A stretch of 64,000 nucleotides of DNA, taken from assembly GCF_009932335.1 (NCBI RefSeq), contig NZ_BLJF01000003.1, positions 496,001 through 560,000 on the forward strand, given 5' to 3'. The notes under the pieces were generated by a model. It had not been told where the DNA came from. It searched no databases and worked only from the letters and a program-made list of their open reading frames with translations. This stretch comes from Pseudomonas asiatica (GTDB taxonomy: Bacteria > Pseudomonadota > Gammaproteobacteria > Pseudomonadales > Pseudomonadaceae). The position numbers and the translations under genes are program-made. Positions 16,813 through 26,534 of the stretch are shown in pieces. Positions within the stretch are counted from its first letter, which is position 1. Each line of letters starts with the position of its first letter.

Positions 16813-18177
16813 TCAAAACTGTGAAACCAGCGCCTCCAGCTGTTCCTGCCGCTCAGCCTGGTTCAGCTTCGCCCCAGGGTTCAGGGTGGACCACTGCGGA
16901 TGCGCCCGCGCCTTGCTCAGCGCCTCCGGCAACTTGCCCTCCCGCCAGGCCTTCTCATCCAGTTCCCCCAGCCGAATGCTGTCCTGCGCCGCATGCCCGC
17001 GGTTTTCCAGCGCCACCATCAACTGCTGCTGACGCAAGGCCAGCAGGCGCAACACCGTGTCGTCCACCGTCAGCTCGCGCTTGCCCTTGAGCTTGCCCAT
17101 CAACCGCGACCCATAGTTGCGCGCCGTCTGCAGCGCGCCGCCGGCAATTGCCCCGGCCAGGGCGGCAGCCCCCAGTGTCAGGCCGCCGACCAGCAGGTCC
17201 ACCCCGGCACCCGCCGCAGCACCGGCGGCCACACCGCTGCCCAAACGCACGCCCAGCAGCTTCAAGGTTTCGGGATTGAACAGGTCATCGCCCCAACGGC
17301 CATCCAGCAACGGCAGGTCGCTGGCATGGGCGTCCTCGCGGCGGAAGGCATATAGCTTGAGCAGTGCCTCGACACAGCGCTGTTCGCGCTGGCGCACCTC
17401 TTGCCGCAATGCCTCGATGGCCCGGGCTTCGGCAGCCGGCTCGGCCTCGACGCTGCGCCGGCAGGCGGCGCAGTCCAGCAGCAGCTCGGCAATCAGGCGC
17501 TTGCCGCTGTGGCGGCGTGCCAGGCGCTGTGCCTGCTGGTCGTCGATCAGCCGCTGCAGGGCCGGGCGGGCGTCTTCCAGCAGCAGGGCCAGGCTTTCGT
17601 ACAACCGGCGCTCGCCATCCTCTGGCGGGGCCACGCTGTCGAACCGCACCAACGCGTGAAGCCCAAGCCTGGCAAGGACTTCACGCCATTGCGGCTCGCG
17701 GTGCTGATGGCTGGCGACGAAATTGAGCACCGGTAGCAGCGGTTTGCCGCAGCTGGCCAGCACTTCCAGTTCGTCGCGGTATTTGGCCAGCACTGGTTCG
17801 CGGGCGTCGATCACATACAAGCCGGCATTGCTGGCCAGCAGCTGGCGTAGCACCTTGGCCTCCTGCTCGAAACGCTGGCGTGCCTCGCTGCCTTGCAGAA
17901 AGCGCTCGAGGCGGGCCGGGCCGTCCAGCCGCTCGCCCGGGCGCTCCAGGCGTTCGAGATAGTCGAGCAGGGCAATGGCGTCTTCCAGGCCCGGGGTGTC
18001 ATACAACTCGAGCAAAGGTTCGCCGTCCACCGACAGCCGCGCACCTTCCACATGGCGGGTGGTGCTGGGGCGGTGGGAAACTTCGCCAAAGCCGACGTCA
18101 CGGGTCAGGGTGCGCAGCAGCGAGGTCTTGCCGACGTTGGTGTGGCCGACCACGGCCAGTTTCAGCGGCTCAATCAT
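16813..18177 (-). CDS. Membrane-associated GTPase, DUF3482 family
   Basis: A 454-residue protein. The N-terminal Era/TrmE-like GTPase domain has a P-loop (GHTNVGKTS, about residues 11-19), a switch-II DTPGLED near residue 60, and a G4 position reading LNFV in place of the usual NKxD. The C-terminal DUF3482 part contains a glycine/alanine-rich hydrophobic stretch (VAAGAAAGAGVDLLVGG, then LTLGAAALAGAIAGG) resembling glycine-zipper membrane segments. I prefer ATG 18177: GGAG is 7 nt upstream and the start overlaps the DUF2868 stop by 8 nt. ATG 18183 is the alternative. Function unknown; it presumably works with the DUF2868 partner. Confidence 0.85.
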   Translation of the reverse strand: MIEPLKLAVVGHTNVGKTSLLRTLTRDVGFGEVSHRPSTTRHVEGARLSVDGEPLLELYDTPGLEDAIALLDYLERLERPGERLDGPARLERFLQGSEARQRFEQEAKVLRQLLASNAGLYVIDAREPVLAKYRDELEVLASCGKPLLPVLNFVASHQHREPQWREVLARLGLHALVRFDSVAPPEDGERRLYESLALLLEDARPALQRLIDDQQAQRLARRHSGKRLIAELLLDCAACRRSVEAEPAAEARAIEALRQEVRQREQRCVEALLKLYAFRREDAHASDLPLLDGRWGDDLFNPETLKLLGVRLGSGVAAGAAAGAGVDLLVGGLTLGAAALAGAIAGGALQTARNYGSRLMGKLKGKRELTVDDTVLRLLALRQQQLMVALENRGHAAQDSIRLGELDEKAWREGKLPEALSKARAHPQWSTLNPGAKLNQAERQEQLEALVSQF

Positions 18178-19561
18178 GGCCATGCTCCAGCCAGGTCAGC
18201 GGCGAGGTATCGGCATGCGCCAGACCAAGGTGGTCGAGGGCTTCGTGCCAGTCGCCCAGGCGCTGGGCGTCCAGGGCCTCGCCCGGTGCGGCCTGCAGTA
18301 GCCATATACGGGTGGCGCCGGCGTTGCGTGCCAGTTCGGCGAGCAACGCCAGGCTGCCACGATCGGGAGAGCGGCGCGGGTCGCAAGCGATGGCCAGGCG
18401 TGCTGGCGGGAAACGGCTGAGCTGTTCGAGCAGGCGGTTACGCGATTCTCGGCTGTCGAGCACGCCGGCACTGGTTACGCTTTTTGGCAGCGCGGGCGGC
18501 CAGGGGTGCTGGTCGTCCAGCTCCAGGCCGACCAGCAGGGCGCCGCTGCTGCCACTTTCCAGCTGGCCAGCGGCAAACTGCGGCAAGGCCTCGGGCGCGG
18601 CATCCTGGACGCCGATGCGTTCGCTGCGCGGCATCAGCGCTTCACGCAGCTGCGCGTAGCCGGGCAGGCTGAGGTCCAGCGCCAGGCGTTGGCGGCCTTG
18701 ACGCCAGCGCCACAGGCACAGCCCGGCCAACAGCAGGCGCGGAAGCAGGCCGTACACCAGCACCACGCCAAGCAGCCAGCTGGCCCAGGCCTGGCGCGCC
18801 AGGTCCAGGGCCGGCTGGCTGTCGCCGCTGGCGCGGATCATGGCCTCGTCGGGTACCGTGAAGCCCAGCAACGAGGGCAGCGCGCCCAAGGCCTGGGTCA
18901 GGTGGATGAACGGGTCGGCGGCGAGCAGGGTTGTCTCCCAGACAAAGCCATAGCGCCGGGTCGCCAGCAAGGCCAGCAGCATGCCCAGCGCGGTGATCAT
19001 CGCCAGCAGCCACAGGCCATGCACCAGCAGGCCGAGCAGCCAGCGGTTGAGGCGTTGACGTTGCAGCAGCACCAGCAGCGCCGGTGCCAGGTGCGCGGCC
19101 TTGGCGTCACGGGCAAAGCGTTCGCTCAGCCACAGCCACAAACGGCCCAGCCCCGCGCCATGCTCGCCGCTCAGGGCAAAGCCGATGGCCCAGCCCAGCA
19201 GCATCAGCAGGTTCAGCCCGAGCAGGCTGCCGAGGGCCCAGAACACATTCACCGGGCGCTGCCCGTCGCTCAAGGCGGCCAGGGCCAACCCTGCGCCGCT
19301 GAGCACGGCCAGTACCAGCAAGGCCAGCAGCGCCAGGCGTGCGCCCTGTTTCCAGTGGCGCAGGGCGGTGGTGATGCCGTCGCGTTCGGCCAGGAACAGG
19401 GCACGGGTTTCGATGCGGGCCGCCAGGTCACCGCCTGCCTGGCGGGCGCAGCGGTTGGCTTCCTGGTCCTCCAGCGGGCCGGCATGTTCCTCGCGCAGGC
19501 GTACCGCTTCGGTGAGCCAGCGCTTGTCCAGTGAAGTGGGTGCAGTCACAAGGTCTTCCAT
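18170..19561 (-). CDS. DUF2868 integral membrane protein, partner of the GTPase
   Basis: A 463-residue protein. A soluble N-terminal part (about 1-70) is followed by hydrophobic segments near residues 80-100, 110-130, 180-205 and 265-290, then a soluble C-terminal half that includes LAIACDPRRSPDRGSL. I started it at ATG 19561 (MEDLVTAPTSL) rather than the ATG at 19591, which adds ten residues toward folA. Its last codons overlap the GTPase start (ATGATTGA), so the two are translationally coupled. DUF2868 and DUF3482 proteins are commonly encoded side by side; no function is known to me. It is divergent from folA. Confidence 0.85.
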   Translation of the reverse strand: MEDLVTAPTSLDKRWLTEAVRLREEHAGPLEDQEANRCARQAGGDLAARIETRALFLAERDGITTALRHWKQGARLALLALLVLAVLSGAGLALAALSDGQRPVNVFWALGSLLGLNLLMLLGWAIGFALSGEHGAGLGRLWLWLSERFARDAKAAHLAPALLVLLQRQRLNRWLLGLLVHGLWLLAMITALGMLLALLATRRYGFVWETTLLAADPFIHLTQALGALPSLLGFTVPDEAMIRASGDSQPALDLARQAWASWLLGVVLVYGLLPRLLLAGLCLWRWRQGRQRLALDLSLPGYAQLREALMPRSERIGVQDAAPEALPQFAAGQLESGSSGALLVGLELDDQHPWPPALPKSVTSAGVLDSRESRNRLLEQLSRFPPARLAIACDPRRSPDRGSLALLAELARNAGATRIWLLQAAPGEALDAQRLGDWHEALDHLGLAHADTSPLTWLEHGHD

Positions 19562-19615
19562 TGCACAGGTCAGGGCAGAAGCATAACCCACACGCCCGGT
19601 GCTATCCTCGCTGGC

Positions 19616-20131
19616 ATGAATACATCACTCCCCCTCAGCCTGATCGCGGCTCACGCCGAGAACCGCGTGATCGGCATCGACAACTCCATGCCCTGGCATC
19701 TGCCGGGGGACTTCAAGTACTTCAAGGCCACTACCCTGGGCAAGCCGATCATCATGGGGCGCAAGACCTGGGACTCGCTGGGCAGGCCATTGCCCGGGCG
19801 GTTGAATATCGTCGTCAGCCGGCAGGCAGGGCTGGAACTGGCGGGGGCCGAGGTGTTTGGCTCGCTGGAAGAGGCGCTGGTGCGGGCCGAGCAGTGGGCG
19901 CGTGAGCAGGGCGTTGATGAGCTTATGCTGATTGGCGGGGCGCAGCTGTATGGGCAAGCGCTGGAGAAAGGGCTGGTCAGCCGCATGTACCTGACGCGGG
20001 TCGAGTTGTCGCCGGAAGGGGATGCGTGGTTCCCTGAGTTCGATCGGGGGCAGTGGAAGCGGGTATCGAGCGAGGCGCAGGCTGAGAAAGGCAAGCCTGG
20101 GTATCATTTCGAGGTCTGGGACAAGGTTTGA
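19616..20131 (+). CDS. folA: Dihydrofolate reductase
   Basis: DHFR reduces dihydrofolate with NADPH and supplies the folate used by ThyA and others. The 171-residue protein has the standard motifs: SLIAAHAENRVIGIDNSMPW with the Trp-containing Met20-type loop, LPGDFKYFK with the catalytic acidic residue, IIMGRKTWDSLG for NADPH binding, and LMLIGGAQLYGQAL. It resembles chromosomal FolA rather than plasmid-borne trimethoprim-resistant forms. It is divergent from the DUF2868 gene, and its stop abuts a REP pair. Confidence 0.96.
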   Translation: MNTSLPLSLIAAHAENRVIGIDNSMPWHLPGDFKYFKATTLGKPIIMGRKTWDSLGRPLPGRLNIVVSRQAGLELAGAEVFGSLEEALVRAEQWAREQGVDELMLIGGAQLYGQALEKGLVSRMYLTRVELSPEGDAWFPEFDRGQWKRVSSEAQAEKGKPGYHFEVWDKV

Positions 20132-20256
20132 GATTGCCGGGGCTGCCTTGCAGCCCTATCGCGACACAAGGCCGCTCCTACATTGATCGGCGTACGCTGG
20201 GCGATTGTAGGAGCGGCCTTGTGTCGCGACAGGGGCGCAACGCGCCCCCGGCAATC
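20132..20256. repeat. REP pair 8 (long inverted repeat, GTAGGAGC type)
   Basis: Two 51-bp arms from AGATTGCCGG to CCGGCAATCT align end to end. Each arm holds the GTAGGAGCGGCC core plus a mini-hairpin: GGGCTGC-AAG-GCAGCCC on one, GGGGCGC-AAC-GCGCCCC on the other. The arms differ mainly in these stems, and each stem stays paired. It lies between the convergent folA and cystine symporter genes. Confidence 0.92.
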
Positions 20257-20258
20257 TG

Positions 20259-21650
20259 TCAGGAATGACTCAGCTCGGCATGTTCATCGCCAGCCAGCAC
20301 ATCCTTGTCGGTCTCTTTCAGCAGTTGGCTGGTCACCACCCCTGCGGTCATCGAACCGTTCACGTTCAACGCCGTGCGGCCCATGTCGATCAGCGGCTCC
20401 ACCGAAATCAGCAACGCCACCAGCTCCACCGGCAAGCCCATGGCCGGCAGCACGATCAGCGCGGCGAAAGTCGCACCGCCACCTACGCCGGCAACACCTG
20501 CCGAACTCAAGGTGACGATGGCCACGAGGGTGGCGATCCACAGCGGGTCGAAGGTATCGATGCCCACCGCCGGCGCCACCATCACCGCCAGCATCGCGGG
20601 ATAGAGCCCGGCGCAGCCGTTCTGGCCAATGGTGGTACCGAACGATGCGCTGAAGCTGGCAATCGACTGCGGTACGCCCAGGCGGCGGGTTTGCGCTTCG
20701 ATGTTCAGCGGAATGCTGGCGGCGCTGGAGCGGCTGGTGAAGGCGAAGGTCAGCACCGGCCACACCTTGCGGAAGAAGCGCAGCGGGCTCACGCCGGTGG
20801 CGGCGAGGATAATGCCGTGCACCACGAACATCAGCGCCAGGCCCAGGTACGACACCACCACGAAGCTGCCCAGCTTGAGGATGTCTTCCATGTTCGAGCT
20901 GGCCACCACCTTGGTCATCAGCGCCAGTACGCCATACGGGGTCAGCTTCATCACCACCCGCACCAGGCGCATCACCCAGGCCTGCAGGGTGTCGATGGCC
21001 GACAGTGCGCGCTCGCCTTTCTCGGCATCGTCCTTGATCAGCTGCAGCGCGGCCAGGCCCAGGAACACGGCAAAGATCACCACGCTGATGATCGAGGTCG
21101 GCTTGGCCCGTGCCAGGTCACCTACCGGGTTGCTGGGGATGAACGACAGCAGCAGTTGCGGGATGTTGAGGTCGGCGACCTTGCCGGCGTAGTCGCTGTG
21201 GATAACCTGCATGCGCGCGCTTTCCTGGGCGCCGGCCACCAGGCCTTCGGCGCTGAGGCCGAACAGGTTGGTCAGGACGATGCCGATCAACGCAGCGATG
21301 GCGGTGGTCAGCAGCAGGGTGCCGATGCTCAGCACACTGATGCGGCCCAACGACGAGGCATTGTGCAGGCGCGCCACGGCACTGAGGATCGAGGCGAAGA
21401 TCAGCGGCATGACGATCATCTGCAGCAAGCCGACGTAGCCGTTGCCGACCAGATCGAGCCAGGCGATGGTGGCCTTGAGCACAGGGTGACCAGCGCCATA
21501 GACGGTATGCAGGATCAGGCCGAACACCACGCCCAGCACCAGGCCCAGCAATACCTTCTTGGCCAGGCTCCAGTCGGTGCGGCGGGTTTGTGCCAGGTCC
21601 AGCAACAGGGCCAGGAACGCCAGCAGGTTAAGGGACAGCGGCAGGTTCAT
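20259..21650 (-). CDS. tcyP: L-cystine/dicarboxylate symporter family transporter (TcyP/YdjN-like)
   Basis: A 463-residue member of the sodium/proton:dicarboxylate symporter (DAACS) family. It carries the family's reentrant-loop and TM7/8 motifs ([69 protein letters not shown]). TRSSAAS in place of TSSSAAT and the [12 protein letters not shown] segment point to the L-cystine branch (TcyP, YdjN) rather than C4-dicarboxylate DctA. ATG 21650 follows GGAG; an upstream ATG at 21683 is not favoured. A possible CysB-type site lies upstream, which fits a sulfur-uptake role. Confidence 0.82.
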   Translation of the reverse strand: MNLPLSLNLLAFLALLLDLAQTRRTDWSLAKKVLLGLVLGVVFGLILHTVYGAGHPVLKATIAWLDLVGNGYVGLLQMIVMPLIFASILSAVARLHNASSLGRISVLSIGTLLLTTAIAALIGIVLTNLFGLSAEGLVAGAQESARMQVIHSDYAGKVADLNIPQLLLSFIPSNPVGDLARAKPTSIISVVIFAVFLGLAALQLIKDDAEKGERALSAIDTLQAWVMRLVRVVMKLTPYGVLALMTKVVASSNMEDILKLGSFVVVSYLGLALMFVVHGIILAATGVSPLRFFRKVWPVLTFAFTSRSSAASIPLNIEAQTRRLGVPQSIASFSASFGTTIGQNGCAGLYPAMLAVMVAPAVGIDTFDPLWIATLVAIVTLSSAGVAGVGGGATFAALIVLPAMGLPVELVALLISVEPLIDMGRTALNVNGSMTAGVVTSQLLKETDKDVLAGDEHAELSHS

Positions 21651-21739
21651 TGAAGCTCCAGCAGAAAAAAGCAGAAGAGGCATCGCCCCTGTGAGCGATT
21701 GCGAACGGAAATGCTAACAGCCTGAAAACAAACGAATTT

Positions 21740-21779
21740 ATACCCAAATGGAATTTGTATAGTCGTTTATGGAATAACG
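21740..21779 (-). promoter_or_regulatory. AT-rich promoter region with possible sulfur-regulon (CysB-like) motif
   Basis: In an AT-rich patch upstream of the cystine symporter, ATACCCAAATGGAAT (21740-21754) is an imperfect dyad. A second half-site-like TTATGGAATAACG follows at 21767-21779. Pseudomonas sulfur-starvation promoters often carry ATTCC/GGAAT-type dyads near the -35. The match is partial and was judged by eye. The intergenic 21651-21894 also has to contain the promoter of pchP in the other direction. Confidence 0.35.
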
Positions 21780-21894
21780 ATGTGTCGCGGATTGCAATGA
21801 ACGCGGCGTTTGCAGCTGCATGGAGGTCGTTATCGAGGGCTGCCAGCGCAGGTTGTTGCACTAGCGTTTCTGAGTCATTTCAGGAGATTCGTAC

Positions 21895-22950
21895 ATGAAG
21901 TTTGCTCCGAAAGCCGTCGCCGTCGGCCTGTCCCTGTTGTTCAGTATCGAAACCTTCGCCACCGAGCTCAAACACTGGCCCGCCGACGCGGCCAGGCAGC
22001 TCGACAGCATGATCGCCGCCAATGCCAACAAGGGTAACTACGCGGTGTTCGACATGGACAACACCAGCTACCGCTACGATCTTGAAGAGGCCTTGCTGCC
22101 GTTCATGGAAAACAAGGGCCTGCTGAGCCGCGACAAGCTCGACCCCTCGTTGAAGCTGATGCCGTTCAAGGACACCGCCGAGCATAAGGAAAGCCTGTTC
22201 AGCTACTACTACCGGCTGTGTGAAGTGGACGACATGGTCTGCTACCCGTGGGTGGCCCAGGTGTTCTCCGGCTTTACCCTGCAGGAGCTGAAGGTGCAGG
22301 TGGATGAGCTGATGGCCTCCGGCAAACCGATCCCGGCCACCTATTACGAAGGGGACCAGGTCAAGGCCATCGAGGTACAGCCACCCAAGGTCTTCAAGGG
22401 CCAGGCCGAGCTGTACAACAAGCTGATGGAGAACGGTATCGAGGTCTATGTGGTTTCCGCTGCTTCCGAGGAGCTGGTGCGCATGGTCGCGTCGGACCCC
22501 AAGTACGGCTACAACGTGAAGCCGCAGAACGTGATTGGCGTGAGCCTGTTGCTGAAGGACCGTGCCAGCGGTCAGTTGACCACCGCACGCAAGCAGATCA
22601 GCGCCGGGCACTATGATGCCAAGGCCAACGTGGGGCTGGAGCTGACCCCATACCTGTGGACCCCGGCCACCTGGATGGCAGGCAAGCAGGCGGCGATCCT
22701 CACCTATATCGATGAGTGGAAAAAGCCGGTGCTGGTCGGCGGCGATACGCCGACCAGTGATGGCTACATGCAATTCCATGGCGTGGATGTGGGCAAGGGC
22801 GGCATTCACCTGTGGATAAATCGCAAGGCCAAGTACATGGACCAGCTGAACGGGATGATTGCCAGGAATGCTGCGGCGCAGGCCAAGGAAGGGCTGCCAG
22901 TGACCGCCGACAAGAACTGGGTGATCGTGACACCGGAGCAGATCCAGTAA
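21895..22950 (+). CDS. pchP: Phosphorylcholine phosphatase (HAD family)
   Basis: A 351-residue exported HAD phosphatase. The N-terminal signal peptide ([20 protein letters not shown], cleavage near residue 22) is followed by motif I FDMDNTS (Asp53/Asp55), motif [10 protein letters not shown] near residue 190, and motif [11 protein letters not shown] near residue 285. This matches PchP of pseudomonads, which releases phosphate from phosphorylcholine in the periplasm and so feeds choline catabolism. GGAG lies about 11 nt before the ATG. Its stop is 9 bp from the convergent azoreductase stop. Confidence 0.88.
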   Translation: MKFAPKAVAVGLSLLFSIETFATELKHWPADAARQLDSMIAANANKGNYAVFDMDNTSYRYDLEEALLPFMENKGLLSRDKLDPSLKLMPFKDTAEHKESLFSYYYRLCEVDDMVCYPWVAQVFSGFTLQELKVQVDELMASGKPIPATYYEGDQVKAIEVQPPKVFKGQAELYNKLMENGIEVYVVSAASEELVRMVASDPKYGYNVKPQNVIGVSLLLKDRASGQLTTARKQISAGHYDAKANVGLELTPYLWTPATWMAGKQAAILTYIDEWKKPVLVGGDTPTSDGYMQFHGVDVGKGGIHLWINRKAKYMDQLNGMIARNAAAQAKEGLPVTADKNWVIVTPEQIQ

Positions 22951-22959
22951 CGAGGCCTG

Positions 22960-23628
22960 TCAGCCGTTGCGGCCCACGATGAGAGTCCGGGCCGCTTCCT
23001 GATCGATGTTCTGTGCCAACAAGGTCACTGCTTCGATGGCGCTTGCACGGACGCTGGCCCCCACCGGGCCAAGCGTCTGTTCGACCACGACACTGTGCAC
23101 CTGGTTAATCCCGACGAAGCGGAACCACGTATCGATGAAGGGTTTTTCCAGTCCAAAAGCCTGGTCGGGTGTCTGTGAGTCAGAGCCGTAACCAAGTCCA
23201 CGGGAGTAGATTGCAACAGCTCGACGTCCGCCCAGCATGCCATTCAACCCTTGCTCATCGAAGGTGAACAGGACGCCTTTGTGCGAAATTGCGTCGATCA
23301 GATGCTTGAGCTTGTACGGGATGCCGAAATTCCACAGCGGTACGCTGAACACCAAGGTATCAGCCCGGTGGAACCGTTCAGCGAGTGCCTTGATCTGCCC
23401 CCATGCTGCAGCCTGGGCGGTTGACAGTGGGGCATCGGCAAGCCCTGCGTACTTTGCCGCGAGCAAAGCGCCATCCACTTCGGGGAGCTCGCATTCCCAA
23501 GGGTCAAGGCAGTCAATCTCCACGGCTTTGCGCTCGGCCAATGCCGTCAGGAACACTTCTGCAATCTGAGTGGAAACGGACCGCTCTCCTCTCGGTGAGG
23601 CACAAACATACAAGATACGTTCAACCAT
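22960..23628 (-). CDS. azoR: FMN-dependent NADH azoreductase (AzoR type)
   Basis: A 222-residue flavodoxin-like NAD(P)H:acceptor oxidoreductase. ILYVCASPRGERSVSTQIAE is the FMN phosphate-binding loop, PLWNFGIPYKLKHLID is the AzoR signature, and SRGLGYG matches the second flavin loop. Such enzymes reduce quinones and azo compounds in the cytoplasm. ATG 23628 has AGGAGA 7 nt upstream; the ATG at 23658 is less likely. It is divergent from a LysR regulator that probably controls it. Codon choice looks less G/C-ended than in neighbours, suggesting a later arrival. Confidence 0.82.
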   Translation of the reverse strand: MVERILYVCASPRGERSVSTQIAEVFLTALAERKAVEIDCLDPWECELPEVDGALLAAKYAGLADAPLSTAQAAAWGQIKALAERFHRADTLVFSVPLWNFGIPYKLKHLIDAISHKGVLFTFDEQGLNGMLGGRRAVAIYSRGLGYGSDSQTPDQAFGLEKPFIDTWFRFVGINQVHSVVVEQTLGPVGASVRASAIEAVTLLAQNIDQEAARTLIVGRNG

Positions 23629-23767
23629 TGGGCTTCTCCTTGGCAGCGTTGGTGACACTTCCCCTGGCGTTCGACTGCACAGGTGCTTGGCGCAAAGTCT
23701 GATTCAGAATGATTGTTTATAGAAATGACGTATGCTCTGCATATTGAGTGAGATAGGTGATTAATCT

Positions 23768-24622
23768 GTGTTCGATACTGTGCTTTTGCGTAGCTTGCTT
23801 GCCGTTGCCGACAACGGTGGTTTCACGCGCGCGGCGCAGAGGCTGCATCTAACGCAGTCGGCGATCAGCGCTCACATCAGGCGGCTGGAGAGTGAAGCTG
23901 GGCACAAATTGCTGGAGCGCACGACCCGTTCGGTCAGCCTGACGCCAGCGGGCGCCCGGCTGGCAGGTTATGCCCGCACTATCCTGGCGTTGCATGATGA
24001 TGCTCGCGCGAGCCTGGGCGTAGGCCGTCGGGTTTCAGGCATGGTATTTGTGGGCTTGAGCGAGGAGATGGTGAAAGCCCCCATCATCGACTGCCTGCGT
24101 CGATTCTCGGTGGCGCATCCCGATGTAGAGGTTTCCCTGAAAGTCGGCCTGACCGGCGAGCTGCTTGCACTTGTTCAATCGGGTGGGCTCGATATCGTGT
24201 TGGGGAGCCGCTGCGGCGACGAAGAACGTGGCGAACTGCTTTGGTCCGAGCCGTTGGTCTGGGCGAGAGGGCCGGTTGCGCTGCCCACCGATGATGCAAC
24301 CACTCCAATACCCTTGGCGGTGTTTTCCGATCAATGCCCCTACCGTGCCGCCGCCATCGAAGCCCTGGCGCGTGCGGGGCGACAATGGCGGATCGTTTGC
24401 CAGAGCCCAAGTGCCGGGGGGCTGATAACCGCTGTCAGTGGTGGGCTGGGTGTAACGCCAGTCACCCGGTCGTCCGCACTGACTGCAGGTTTACAGGAAG
24501 TGCCAACGCTGCCATCCCTTCCTCAAGCGCAGTTCATTTTGACCTCGGTGGCGAAGCCGAAGCGCTCAGTTGCCCTGCTGCTGGCGCAATTGCGCCAATG
24601 TGCTTCGAGGGGGGAGCTTTGA
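23768..24622 (+). CDS. LysR-family transcriptional regulator, divergent from azoR
   Basis: A 284-residue LysR protein: N-terminal helix-turn-helix (LLAVADNGGFTRAAQRLH, then LTQSAISAHIRRLE) and a substrate-binding domain. It starts at GTG 23768; no ATG lies at a suitable place. The 139-bp region shared with azoR is AT-rich (for example GATTGTTTATAGAAATGACG) and contains T-N11-A matches, though none stands out. By the usual LysR layout it regulates the divergent azoreductase. The inducer is unknown. Confidence 0.85.
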   Translation: MFDTVLLRSLLAVADNGGFTRAAQRLHLTQSAISAHIRRLESEAGHKLLERTTRSVSLTPAGARLAGYARTILALHDDARASLGVGRRVSGMVFVGLSEEMVKAPIIDCLRRFSVAHPDVEVSLKVGLTGELLALVQSGGLDIVLGSRCGDEERGELLWSEPLVWARGPVALPTDDATTPIPLAVFSDQCPYRAAAIEALARAGRQWRIVCQSPSAGGLITAVSGGLGVTPVTRSSALTAGLQEVPTLPSLPQAQFILTSVAKPKRSVALLLAQLRQCASRGEL

Positions 24623-24650
24623 CTCAGCATTTCTCTAGCGCCATAAAAAA

Positions 24651-24676
24651 GCCGGCGCACAAGGCGCCGGCTTTTT
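24651..24676. terminator. Bidirectional terminator between lysR and ilvD
   Basis: A perfect 8-bp stem GCCGGCGC / GCGCCGGC (24651-24658 with 24664-24671) with a 5-nt loop has an A6 run before it and a T5 run after it. It can therefore end transcription from the LysR gene on the plus strand and from ilvD on the minus strand. Confidence 0.92.
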
Positions 24677-24692
24677 CAAACGCCAGAAAGCC

Positions 24693-26534
24693 TTACAACC
24701 CTTCCAGCATCGCCTTGTTACGCACAGCACCCTTGTCGGCACTGGTCGCCAGCAGGGCATAGGCCTTCAGCGCGGTGGTCACCTTGCGTGGGCGTACTTC
24801 AGCCGGTTTCCAGCCCTTCTTGTCCTGCTCGACACGGCGCTCGGCCAGCTCTTCGTCGCTGACCTGCAGGTTGATCGAACGATTCGGGATGTCGATCAGC
24901 ACCTTGTCGCCGTCGCGCACCAGGCCGATGGCGCCGCCGGCTGCGGCTTCCGGCGAGGCGTGGCCGATCGACAGGCCCGAGGTGCCGCCCGAGAAGCGGC
25001 CGTCGGTGAGCAGGGCGCAAGCCTTGCCCAGGCCCTTGGACTTCAGGTACGAGGTCGGGTACAGCATTTCCTGCATGCCCGGGCCACCTTTCGGGCCTTC
25101 GTAGCGGATGATCACGATGTCGCCGGCCTTCACTTCGTCGGCGAGGATGCCGCGTACGGCGCTGTCCTGGCTCTCGAAGATCTTCGCGGTGCCTTCGAAC
25201 ACCAGGATCGACTCGTCGACACCGGCGGTTTTCACCACGCAGCCATCCAGCGCGATGTTGCCGTACAGCACGGCCAGGCCGCCTTCCTGCGAATAGGCGT
25301 GCTCGACACTGCGAATGCAGCCTTCGGCACGATCCAGGTCCAGGCTCGGCCAGCGGGTCGACTGGCTGAATGCCGTCTGGGTCGGAATGCCGGCAGGGCC
25401 AGCCTTGAAGAAGGTGTGCACGGCTTCGTCATCGGTCTGGGTGATGTCCCACTTGGCGATGGCTTCTTCCATGCTGCGGCTGTGCACGGTCGGCAGGTCG
25501 GTGTGCAGCAGGCCGCCACGGGCCAGCGAGCCGAGGATGCTGAAGATGCCGCCGGCACGGTGCACGTCTTCCATGTGATATTTCTGAATGTTCGGCGCAA
25601 CCTTGCACAGTTGCGGCACCTTGCGCGACAGGCGGTCGATGTCGCGCAGGTCGAACGCCACCTCGGCTTCCTGGGCGGCAGCCAGCAGGTGCAGGATGGT
25701 GTTGGTCGAACCGCCCATGGCGATGTCGAGCATCATGGCGTTCTCGAACGCCTTGAAATTGGCGATGTTGCGCGGCAGTACCGACTCATCGTTCTCGCCG
25801 TAGTAGCGCTTGCACAGCTCGACGATGGTGCGGCCGGCAGTGAGGAACAACTGCTCGCGGTCGGCGTGGGTGGCCAGGGTCGAACCGTTGCCCGGCAGGG
25901 CCAGGCCCAGGGCTTCGGTCAGGCAGTTCATCGAGTTGGCGGTGAACATGCCGGAGCACGAACCGCAGGTAGGGCAGGCGCTGCGCTCGTATTCGGCGAC
26001 TTTTTCGTCGGAAGCCGAGGAGTCGGCGGCAATGACCATGGCGTCGACCAGGTCCAGGCCGTGGCTGGCCAGCTTGGTCTTGCCGGCTTCCATCGGGCCG
26101 CCGGAGACGAAGATTACCGGGATGTTCAGGCGCAGGGCGGCCATCAGCATGCCGGGGGTGATCTTGTCGCAGTTGGAGATGCACACGATGGCGTCGGCGC
26201 AATGGGCGTTGACCATGTACTCCACGGCGTCGGCGATGATCTCGCGGCTTGGCAGCGAGTAGAGCATGCCGTCGTGGCCCATGGCGATGCCGTCATCGAC
26301 CGCGATGGTGTTGAATTCCTTGGCCACGCCACCGGCGCGTTCGATTTCGCGGGCGACCAGCTGGCCCAGGTCCTTCAGGTGCACGTGGCCCGGGACAAAC
26401 TGGGTGAACGAGTTGGCGATGGCGATGATCGGTTTCTTGAAATCTTCGTCCTTCATCCCGGTGGCGCGCCACAGGGCACGGGCGCCGGCCATGTTGCGGC
26501 CTTGGGTGGAAGTCTTGGAACGATAATCAGGCAT
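24693..26534 (-). CDS. ilvD: Dihydroxy-acid dehydratase
   Basis: IlvD dehydrates 2,3-dihydroxy-isovalerate and 2,3-dihydroxy-methylvalerate to the 2-oxo acids for valine and isoleucine. It follows the pathway begun by IlvA, whose gene end opens the window. The 613-residue protein has the cluster cysteines in [13 protein letters not shown] and [17 protein letters not shown], and the C-terminal [20 protein letters not shown] motif with the catalytic Ser. Length is standard for the long [4Fe-4S]-type form. CCAGGAG precedes the ATG, and a leader of about 170 nt is possible. Confidence 0.97.
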   Translation of the reverse strand: MPDYRSKTSTQGRNMAGARALWRATGMKDEDFKKPIIAIANSFTQFVPGHVHLKDLGQLVAREIERAGGVAKEFNTIAVDDGIAMGHDGMLYSLPSREIIADAVEYMVNAHCADAIVCISNCDKITPGMLMAALRLNIPVIFVSGGPMEAGKTKLASHGLDLVDAMVIAADSSASDEKVAEYERSACPTCGSCSGMFTANSMNCLTEALGLALPGNGSTLATHADREQLFLTAGRTIVELCKRYYGENDESVLPRNIANFKAFENAMMLDIAMGGSTNTILHLLAAAQEAEVAFDLRDIDRLSRKVPQLCKVAPNIQKYHMEDVHRAGGIFSILGSLARGGLLHTDLPTVHSRSMEEAIAKWDITQTDDEAVHTFFKAGPAGIPTQTAFSQSTRWPSLDLDRAEGCIRSVEHAYSQEGGLAVLYGNIALDGCVVKTAGVDESILVFEGTAKIFESQDSAVRGILADEVKAGDIVIIRYEGPKGGPGMQEMLYPTSYLKSKGLGKACALLTDGRFSGGTSGLSIGHASPEAAAGGAIGLVRDGDKVLIDIPNRSINLQVSDEELAERRVEQDKKGWKPAEVRPRKVTTALKAYALLATSADKGAVRNKAMLEGL

